From IMG/VR virus record IMGVR_UViG_3300033979_000319, positions 1 through 37,144 of that record: a stretch of DNA of 37,144 bases, one strand, 5' to 3'. Below the pieces are notes generated by a model, which searched no databases, was not told the origin of the DNA, and was given only the letters and a program-made list of their open reading frames with translations. Positions 23,274-28,188 of this stretch are shown piece by piece (position 1 is the stretch's first letter; each line of letters starts with the position of its first letter). This DNA is from a virus. The position numbers were made by a program, and so were the translations under genes.

Positions 23274-23957
23274 TCAGGCCGCCTTTTCCATGAAAAATAC
23301 TTTTTCCGCTTTTTTGGCGCCAGATCCGTGCGCCAAGAATCCGACGATCGTCGGCCGATCCGAGCGCGCGCACAATTGACAATCAGCGCATGAAACGTCG
23401 TCACGCAGTTGCGCAGGGCATGTGACGACCAGGCGGCCGGCCGGCGTGCGGTTTTTAGCGCCGGCGTCGATCGGTAGGATTGTGACGACGGGACCGGCGC
23501 CGGTGTCGGCGAGCGCGTCGGCGTGCGTCAAATCATTGGCCGATAGGTTGATCGTAAAGCCGGCCGCATTGGCCGCTTTAATCTGCGCCAGGTTGTCGGC
23601 CGTGGCGGGTTTGTGGGTGTAAGTAAAGCCACGGCGGCCGGCGTTGGCGTTGACTAGCATTTCGAGCGCGGCCGGATTAATGGAGTTATCCAGGCCTGGT
23701 AAATCCCCGGCTTGATTGTGGCGCCACAATTGACCGGCCGGTAATTGTGCTATCGCTTCGCAGAAGCTTTGCCAATCCAGGCCGCGCTCGCCGGCCGTGA
23801 CAGCGCGCCAATGTATGGCAAGCGGGCCGCCGTCGGCGTAACAGCCGCCGCTTTTGAGCGGGCACGCGCTCGGGCACGATAGCGCCGATGTCGTCGACAC
23901 CGGTATAGGACCGGTTTTTACGTTATTGGATTTCAGCGTCAAGTGTACGGTTTTCAT
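23274..23957 (-). CDS. Cys-rich phage protein, radical-SAM-like (DUF7227-like)
   Basis: A 227-residue protein starting MKTVHLTLKSNNVKTGPIPV, a phage family I recall as DUF7227. Cysteines at residues 28, 32 and 39 (CPSACPLKSGGC) and a C-terminal CADCQLC suggest metal or Fe-S binding. The alternating core (FTYTHKPATADNLAQIKAAN, INLSANDLTHADALA, VVTILPIDAG) is consistent with a barrel related to radical SAM proteins. The strict CxxxCxxC of radical SAM enzymes is not present; the spacing here is C-x3-C-x6-C. AGGGG lies upstream of the ATG. The substrate is unknown; the gene is common in phage early regions. Confidence 0.75.
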   Translation of the reverse strand: MKTVHLTLKSNNVKTGPIPVSTTSALSCPSACPLKSGGCYADGGPLAIHWRAVTAGERGLDWQSFCEAIAQLPAGQLWRHNQAGDLPGLDNSINPAALEMLVNANAGRRGFTYTHKPATADNLAQIKAANAAGFTINLSANDLTHADALADTGAGPVVTILPIDAGAKNRTPAGRLVVTCPAQLRDDVSCADCQLCARSDRPTIVGFLAHGSGAKKAEKVFFMEKAA

Positions 23958-23982
23958 TGGTCGGATCCCCTATTACAGGTTT

Positions 23983-24069
23983 TTAGAATGACATTAAAAC
24001 GAAAAGAAACGCCCACAAGTACAGAAAAACAAGGGTCCCTAATAGGATTTCGAGAATTGTTTGTTTCAT
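23983..24069 (-). CDS. 28-residue membrane peptide
   Basis: A tiny reading frame, MKQTILEILLGTLVFLYLWA and eight more residues, forming a single membrane helix. It is supported by a strong upstream signal (AGGGGAAAACATC) that is base-for-base the same as that of the next gene upstream (24083-24235). It could be an early membrane-active or host-interfering peptide; no homologue is known to me. Confidence 0.55.
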   Translation of the reverse strand: MKQTILEILLGTLVFLYLWAFLFVLMSF

Positions 24070-24082
24070 GATGTTTTCCCCT

Positions 24083-24235
24083 TTAGATGAATGACAGGCC
24101 CGACATGCGGAAACATGCGCCGGATTCGGTTTCGATATCGATAGTGCCGAATTTGTACACGGCCAATACAGTGACAGTCTGAAGCTTGCCAAAAACGTGA
24201 ATTTTGATTTTTTGGCCGATAGTAGGTTTTTGCAT
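24083..24235 (-). CDS. small beta-rich protein, 50 residues
   Basis: A 50-residue protein (MQKPTIGQKIKIHVFGKLQT...) with alternating hydrophobic residues suggesting a small beta barrel (TVTVLAVYKFGTIDIETESG). It is too short for most gene callers, but its ribosome site AGGGGAAAACATC is identical to that of the next gene. It lies between two similarly small leftward genes. An RNA- or DNA-binding fold is possible. Confidence 0.6.
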   Translation of the reverse strand: MQKPTIGQKIKIHVFGKLQTVTVLAVYKFGTIDIETESGACFRMSGLSFI

Positions 24236-24254
24236 GATGTTTTCCCCTAATGAT

Positions 24255-24272
24255 GGCCGGCTTTCGCCGGCC
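24255..24272 (-). other. intercistronic GNRA-tetraloop hairpin
   Basis: Between two leftward genes, GGCCGGC (24255-24261) and GCCGGCC (24266-24272) form a perfect 7-bp GC stem. In the leftward transcript the loop is GAAA, a stable GNRA tetraloop. No T-run follows, so it is more likely an mRNA stability or attenuation element than a terminator. Confidence 0.55.
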
Positions 24273-24280
24273 GATTTGGT

Positions 24281-24448
24281 TTAGATGTAATTCCAAGCTT
24301 TAGCGCCGACGGATTTCGCGAATTGCTTTGCGTCGCGCTTCTGGCGGAAAGTAGCTTCTGTAATGATGTTTTCCAAAAGCGGTTTAACACCATTAACGAT
24401 TGCAATTTTCCAGCCGTCGCGCGTTTTTGTAAGGTGAGCCGTGATCAT
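24281..24448 (-). CDS. small basic protein, first gene of the leftward block
   Basis: A 55-residue protein (MITAHLTKTRDGWKIAIVNG...) with beta-strand then helix (TEATFRQKRDAKQFAKSVGA). The start at 24448 has AGGGG seven bases upstream and is preferred to a frame running to 24505, which has no signal. It is the promoter-proximal gene of the leftward block. The length and charge suggest a nucleic-acid-binding or host-takeover peptide, but no domain is recognised. Confidence 0.65.
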   Translation of the reverse strand: MITAHLTKTRDGWKIAIVNGVKPLLENIITEATFRQKRDAKQFAKSVGAKAWNYI

Positions 24449-24495
24449 TTGATAACCCCTTCGTTTTGTTTTGTAAAGAAATGTGCTGCAGAAGC

Positions 24496-24523
24496 AAAAT
24501 AGCACACTTTTAGAGAATGTAAA
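24496..24523 (-). promoter_or_regulatory. leftward promoter for the 24.4-22.4 kb block
   Basis: On the minus strand TTTACA (24518-24523) and TATTTT (24496-24501) are 16 bases apart, about 45 bases before the first ATG. The -35 box lies within an 8-bp palindromic repeat, ATGTAAAA (24517-24524) and TTTTACAT (24530-24537), a candidate operator. Confidence 0.5.
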
Positions 24524-24569
24524 AGAATTTTTTACATGCTAGTGAATAACCCTGGGAAATATAAGGGTT

Positions 24570-24793
24570 TGTGGGCAATGTGGGTCATTGTGTGGGTCAT
24601 GTTTTTGGGGCAAATGACCCACACCAAATGCGTTGATGCGCCACGGTTTTAGGGGTTTGTGGGTCATGTGGGTCATCATTTTCAAAGTCTGTCAGAAATA
24701 CACAGAATTGTGAAATAATGGCCGCGCTGAGATTTAACACTTGGAGCGGCGCCGACTTAAAATGCATGACCCACATTGCCCACATGACCCACA
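24570..24793. repeat. array of nine 10-bp repeats (iteron or operator)
   Basis: TGTGGGTCAT occurs exactly at 24579-24588, 24591-24600, 24658-24667 and 24667-24676 on the plus strand, and at 24614-24623, 24766-24775 and 24784-24793 on the minus strand. The variant TGTGGGCAAT is at 24570-24579 (plus) and 24775-24784 (minus). The outer parts form a 19-bp inverted repeat, TGTGGGCAATGTGGGTCAT, at 24570-24588 and 24766-24784. The centre (24677-24765) is AT-richer. The array separates the leftward block from the rightward late block and overlaps the start of the small gene at 24809, fitting a replication origin or a multi-site operator. Confidence 0.85.
24734..24763 (+). promoter_or_regulatory. rightward promoter for the RHH-like gene
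   Basis: TTAACA (24734-24739), 18 bases, then TAAAAT (24758-24763), each one mismatch from consensus. Predicted transcription starts near 24770, inside the right-hand repeat cluster (24766-24793). Binding there would block initiation, as expected for autoregulation. Confidence 0.55.
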
Positions 24794-24808
24794 TCACTTT
24801 TTGACAAC

Positions 24809-25018
24809 ATGCCAAAACCACCCACATTGACGCCCAAAAGATTCGACAGAAAATTGACGTTAGAACAACTAAATATTTTAGCGGCCGCCGGATCCGGAAA
24901 CATCACAAAAGGTCTTGATGTCGTTTTGAGTTGCTACCAAGTACTGTATAACGCCGGCGTCAAAAGTGATGACAAGTTGTTAATATTACTTTCAGATATA
25001 CGGAAATCAGGTAACTAA
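24809..25018 (+). CDS. small ribbon-helix-helix-like DNA-binding protein
   Basis: A 69-residue protein. A short basic N-terminus leads to RKLTLEQLNILAAAGSGNIT and KGLDVVLSCYQVLYNAG. This pattern (a short strand, a helix over LTLEQLNILAAAG, then GNITKGLDVVL) is the one I recognise from short ribbon-helix-helix regulators of phages and plasmids. Such proteins bind arrays of short repeats in direct or inverted order, as the Omega and CopG families do. The gene starts 15 bases after the last 10-bp repeat. The ATG has no evident Shine-Dalgarno. The assignment is moderate; the operator link is inference. Confidence 0.6.
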   Translation: MPKPPTLTPKRFDRKLTLEQLNILAAAGSGNITKGLDVVLSCYQVLYNAGVKSDDKLLILLSDIRKSGN

Positions 25019-25109
25019 GGGTTTTTGATATATAGGCGCTTGGCCATACAGGTACCTGCGAAATGGTGCCGCACGCATTCACCTATCACTAAAAAGCTAT
25101 CAACCCTGG

Positions 25110-25232
25110 GCAATCGATAGCCTGGCTCTATCCCCAATAGCTTGCGCCAATGGCCTGCGCATCATTGCCGCGTAACCAGCGTTATGTAAAACGCGTGCGG
25201 CCGCCGGCCGGTAGGCATTGGCTATCGATTGC
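25110..25232. repeat. 13-bp perfect inverted repeat enclosing smaller hairpins
   Basis: GCAATCGATAGCC (25110-25122) and GGCTATCGATTGC (25220-25232) are perfect reverse complements 97 bases apart. Inside are TGCGC/GCGCA (25143-25147 and 25157-25161) and GCGTT/AACGC (25179-25183 and 25190-25194). A competing pair AAGCTAT/ATAGCTT (25094-25100 and 25137-25143) overlaps the left arm. The whole could fold as a closed multi-branched RNA or cruciform. Confidence 0.65.
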
Positions 25233-25239
25233 TTGCTTT

Positions 25240-25279
25240 TCTGACAACTTTGATGGGGGGGAGGGGGTGGTCTGTCAGA
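25240..25279. repeat. hairpin with G-rich loop
   Basis: TCTGACA (25240-25246) and TGTCAGA (25273-25279) form a 7-bp stem. The loop carries seven G (25255-25261), then A, five G (25263-25267), T and GG. The G-runs could form a quadruplex. Confidence 0.6.
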
Positions 25280-25361
25280 TTAAAATTTGCGGGTACCTCC
25301 AACCCACAAAAAAAAGCAAACCGGCTACAATGCCCACAGCTTTCCAACTGGAGAAAAAGCG

Positions 25362-25709
25362 ATGGCAACGGAATACAAAGCACCGCGCAAACTGCCGATG
25401 ACTGAGAGTCAGAAGATCAAGGAGTTGCGCCGGATGATGATCGAGGGGCGCGGCAAGGCGGTCGTGCAAAAGATCATCGACATTGCGTTAGAGGACGGCC
25501 ACCCAGGCCAGATGGCGGCGCTAAAGATGTGCGTCGACCGCACGCTCCCGGTCAGTATGTTCGAGAAGACCAACGGCCAGCGTAGCGCAGTCACCATCAA
25601 CATTACAGGCATAGACGGCACGCCACTTCAGATCGGCGCGCCTAGCGCATCCGAGCCACTGACGCTCGAGATGGAGACGCTCCAGCCCCAAGGAGACATC
25701 AATGGATAA
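25362..25709 (+). CDS. terminase small subunit candidate
   Basis: A 115-residue, basic, helical protein (MATEYKAPRKLPMTESQKIK...) directly upstream of the packaging block. RRMMIEGRGKAVVQKIIDIA, LEDGHPGQMAALKMCVDR and LPVSMFEK belong to a short protein I have seen before terminase genes of environmental podophages. It would recognise the packaging site and load the large subunit. The start at 25362 has GGAG eight bases upstream. Its last nine codons (LQPQGDING) are partly repeated at 26205-26231, evidence of recombination at this locus. The next start lies inside its end. Confidence 0.65.
   Translation: MATEYKAPRKLPMTESQKIKELRRMMIEGRGKAVVQKIIDIALEDGHPGQMAALKMCVDRTLPVSMFEKTNGQRSAVTINITGIDGTPLQIGAPSASEPLTLEMETLQPQGDING
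25683..25709. repeat. junction repeat A, copy 1 (terminase small subunit end)
   Basis: A 27-base stretch covering the last codons of the terminase small subunit and the ribosome site plus first codons of cargo gene 1. It recurs exactly at 26205-26231 in front of cargo gene 2. Confidence 0.95.
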
Positions 25710-26187
25710 TTGGATAGCTCAGTACGAAAAATTTAGTGCCATGCCTTGGAAACCAACGCAACTCTCGGACAAAGAAGAGAAGCAGTTTCAAAAGTGGCTG
25801 CAAGGGACTCAATTGTTTTCGTCTGTTAAGCCATACTTGGCGCAAGACGCCGGAGTGCCGGTCGAAAAGTTGAGCAATAGTAAGGCTTTGCAGCTTATGC
25901 TTGACAATGCAGACTACGACTATCGCGGCGCTTGGAAGTCGGGCGTCACCGAAGTTATCAGCCCTTACGACAATCGCCCGCACTGGCCCTCCGCCACACC
26001 AGAAGGGCGGATGCTAAAAAATCCTACCCACCCCACCGCGTGGAAAGAGTTTTTTATGCGCCAATACAATGTCGACCCTGACGAGTTAGGGTTAGACACC
26101 TTTGCAAAAGCCCGCGCTTACCAAATGCAGCCGTCTCCGCTCGAGCCGGCGTTCATGTACAAGGATCCGTTCGGGGCACCGGACTGA
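25702..26187 (+). CDS. cargo gene 1 in the terminase locus
   Basis: A 161-residue protein. The middle (NADYDYRGAWKSG, HWPSATPEGRML, NPTHPTAWKEFF) carries a pattern widespread in phage virion-associated proteins: DYD-RGAW, then HWPS, then HPT. Its function is unknown. It ends PAFMYKDPFGAPD. The start uses GGAG inside repeat A and overlaps the small-subunit stop. The stop TGA overlaps an ATG that begins a 14-codon chimeric ORF made of terminase large and small subunit pieces. A small virion protein is plausible. Confidence 0.75.
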   Translation: MDNWIAQYEKFSAMPWKPTQLSDKEEKQFQKWLQGTQLFSSVKPYLAQDAGVPVEKLSNSKALQLMLDNADYDYRGAWKSGVTEVISPYDNRPHWPSATPEGRMLKNPTHPTAWKEFFMRQYNVDPDELGLDTFAKARAYQMQPSPLEPAFMYKDPFGAPD

Positions 26188-26208
26188 TGGCTGACCTTAA
26201 CTTTCAGC
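26187..26208. repeat. junction repeat B, copy 1 (terminase large subunit start)
   Basis: Twenty-two bases identical to the first 22 bases of the terminase large subunit gene (26928-26949). Here they follow the stop of cargo gene 1 and run into repeat A copy 2. Confidence 0.95.
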
Positions 26209-26231
26209 CCCAAGGAGACATCAATGGATAA
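26205..26231. repeat. junction repeat A, copy 2
   Basis: Exact 27-base copy of 25683-25709. It provides the ribosome site and first codons (MDN) of cargo gene 2, the same first codons as cargo gene 1. Confidence 0.95.
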
Positions 26232-26928
26232 CATCTTATTTGTAGACGGCAATAAAGCTTATGTTGGTGTTGAGCATGGCAAAAAAGCCAACCTATCCTC
26301 CGAAGACGCTAGAAAACTAGCCCAGATAGCCGAACGATATGGCGCCTATTACGAAGGCACTGGTGGCGACACGGCAGCCGTAAGTGTTTTACCTAAAAGC
26401 GCGTACAAAGGATCTTGGGACACCCTAATGCAACAGAATATGCAGGGCTACCCATCCGAGTTTCTGTACACGTTGTTTACCAATGTAGCCGTTAACAAAC
26501 AAAACGAGGCGCTGACTGCGCCCGACAAAAGCATTTTTGATGCTGTGCTATCTGCGCAAGACAAGATCAGCGCCCTAAAAGGGCGGACATTTACCGCCGC
26601 GACATTGCGAGAGTTTTTGCAAAACGCCAGCGAAAAGAATGTTGATTTGTTAGAGTTGGCCAAACAACCGGCAACAAAAGCTAACGTGCGGCGCTTCCTT
26701 AGTACGGGCGAGAATTTGATGTGGCCGGAAACGTCCGACACCAACGCAGTTAGTAAGGCCGGCGCGTTAGCTCAGAAAGCCAACGCTCAGCGCCAACAGT
26801 TTTTAGCAAATCAACCCGGCGGTGTCTATGTCGTTGGAAGCGATCACATAAAAGATTTGCTCCGGCTTGCTCAACCAACAGTTACCGAAACGCCTTTCTA
26901 TCAAGACCCATTTGGATTCCCGTTCTAA
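26224..26928 (+). CDS. cargo gene 2 in the terminase locus
   Basis: A 234-residue protein starting MDNILFVDGNKAYVGVEHGK and ending PFYQDPFGFPF. Apart from the first three residues and the C-terminal DPFG.P ending it shows no similarity by eye to cargo gene 1. It has a helical middle (EFLQNASEKNVDLLELAKQP) and no recognised domain. Its stop overlaps the terminase large subunit ATG (TAATG). Sharing the same flanks and the same C-terminal ending with cargo gene 1 suggests the two are alternative occupants of one locus, with a common signal at the C-terminus. Confidence 0.7.
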   Translation: MDNILFVDGNKAYVGVEHGKKANLSSEDARKLAQIAERYGAYYEGTGGDTAAVSVLPKSAYKGSWDTLMQQNMQGYPSEFLYTLFTNVAVNKQNEALTAPDKSIFDAVLSAQDKISALKGRTFTAATLREFLQNASEKNVDLLELAKQPATKANVRRFLSTGENLMWPETSDTNAVSKAGALAQKANAQRQQFLANQPGGVYVVGSDHIKDLLRLAQPTVTETPFYQDPFGFPF

Positions 26929-28187
26929 TGGCTGACCTTAACTTTCAGCTCCTCCCGTGGCAGCAGACGGTCTTCTCCGACCCGACGCGGTTTAAGGTTG
27001 TCGCGGCCGGACGCCGGTGCGGGAAATCCAGACTGGCGGCGACGACTTTGCTGATCGAGGGGCTGCGCTGCCCGCCCGGATCAGCCGTGCTGTATGTGGC
27101 GCCGACCAACGGGCAGGCGCGGCAGATTATCTGGAACGTGTTGCTGGACTTGGGGCGGGATGTGATCGCCGGCAGTCACATCAACAACCAGGACATCACG
27201 CTGATCAACGGGGCGACGATCTATGTCAGGGGCGCCGATCGGCCGGACACGCTGCGGGGGGTTAGCTTGACCTACGCCGTGCTGGATGAGGTGGCCGACA
27301 TTAAGCCCGAGGCGTGGGAGCAGGTCATCCGGGCGTCCTTGTCGGACAAGAAGGGGCGGGGGCTGTTCATCGGCACGCCCAAGGGCAGGAATTGGTTTCA
27401 CGACTTGTACAAGTTGGGGCAGACGCAAACGGACGACGACTGGAAGAGCTGGCACTTCACTACCAAGGACAACCCGCTAATCGACCCAACTGAGATTGAG
27501 TCGGCGAAAAAGACCCTGTCGACGTTTGCATTTAAGCAAGAATACATGGCGAGCTTTGACAACGCCGGGTCGGACGTATTCAAGGAGGACTGGATCAAGT
27601 ACAGCGACGAGCCGCAGTACGGCAGCTACTACGTGGCGGTTGATCTGGCGGGGTTTGAAGAGGTGGCCAAGCAGGCGGCGAATTCCAAGAAACGCCTAGA
27701 CGAATCGGCGATTGCGATTGTGAAGGTGACCGAGGACGGCACGTGGTGGGTGAAGGACATCTGGCACGGGCGGTGGGACATCCGGGAGACGGCGGCGAAG
27801 ATTCTGATGGCCATGCGCGACTACCGGCCGATGTCGGTGGGGATCGAGCGGGGGGCGCTAAAGAACGCGGTTTTGCCGTATTTGAGTGACTTAATGCGGA
27901 AGAATAATGTATATTCGCACATAGTTGACCTGACGCACGGCAACCGAAAAAAGGCCGACCGGATAATCTGGGGACTCCAAGGTCGTTTCGAGCATGGACG
28001 CATCGTGCTAAACGAAGACGGCGATTGGGAAACATTCCTCGACCAACTGCTGTTGTTTCCTGCGCAGGGCGTGCATGATGACCTGCCCGATGCATTGTCC
28101 TACATAGACCAGTTGGCCGTAACCTCTTACTTTGCGGACGACGCGGATGATGATTGGGAACCAATCGACGTGATCGCTGGAGTGTGA
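26928..28187 (+). CDS. terL: terminase large subunit
   Basis: A 419-residue packaging motor. ATPase: Walker A AAGRRCGKS (residues 26-34), Walker B YAVLDE (116-121), coupling motif IGTPKG (about 148-153). Nuclease: Asp239 in YVAVDLAG, Glu307 in VGIERGA, and Asp384/385/388 in HDDLPDAL. Both active sites look intact. It would cut and pump DNA into the prohead through the portal encoded next. Its first 22 bases are duplicated at 26187. The portal ATG follows its stop after one base. Confidence 0.96.
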   Translation: MADLNFQLLPWQQTVFSDPTRFKVVAAGRRCGKSRLAATTLLIEGLRCPPGSAVLYVAPTNGQARQIIWNVLLDLGRDVIAGSHINNQDITLINGATIYVRGADRPDTLRGVSLTYAVLDEVADIKPEAWEQVIRASLSDKKGRGLFIGTPKGRNWFHDLYKLGQTQTDDDWKSWHFTTKDNPLIDPTEIESAKKTLSTFAFKQEYMASFDNAGSDVFKEDWIKYSDEPQYGSYYVAVDLAGFEEVAKQAANSKKRLDESAIAIVKVTEDGTWWVKDIWHGRWDIRETAAKILMAMRDYRPMSVGIERGALKNAVLPYLSDLMRKNNVYSHIVDLTHGNRKKADRIIWGLQGRFEHGRIVLNEDGDWETFLDQLLLFPAQGVHDDLPDALSYIDQLAVTSYFADDADDDWEPIDVIAGV

Positions 28188-28188
28188 G

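Larger units (their letters stand above)
25019..25361. other. 343-base intergenic region with structured elements
   Basis: No convincing gene. It contains nested inverted repeats (25094-25232), a hairpin with a G-rich loop (25240-25279) and the terminase small subunit ribosome site (GGAG 25350-25353). A TACAAT at 25326-25331 could be a -10 box, but no good -35 accompanies it. Position just before the terminase small subunit makes a packaging signal, an origin or a noncoding RNA the main possibilities. Confidence 0.6.
26187..26231 (+). pseudogene. chimeric 14-codon ORF, recombination scar of the terminase genes
   Basis: Reads MADLNFQPQGDING and stops. Residues 1-7 match the start of terminase large subunit (MADLNFQ, 26928 onward) and the rest matches the end of the small subunit (PQGDING). 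The DNA switches from one to the other at a shared CAGC. It keeps the small-subunit ribosome site that serves cargo gene 2. It is probably not a functional protein, but its translation would couple cargo gene 1 to cargo gene 2. Confidence 0.85.

Noticed and set aside
24570-24793. The 10-bp repeat array as a CRISPR array
   Set aside because: Repeats are too short, occur in both orientations, partly overlap and have no uniform spacers; no cas genes are present.
24597-24827. A 76-residue minus-strand frame rich in Trp, Met and Val
   Set aside because: It is only the translation of the 10-bp repeats (WVMWAMWVMH) and has no start signal.
24801-24829. TTGACA at 24801-24806 as a -35 box
   Set aside because: No -10-like hexamer at the right distance, and it lies just before the ATG of the gene it would have to serve.
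25150-25401. An 83-residue plus-strand frame in the intergenic region
   Set aside because: No ribosome site; it runs through the hairpins and the G-runs and into terS in the wrong frame.
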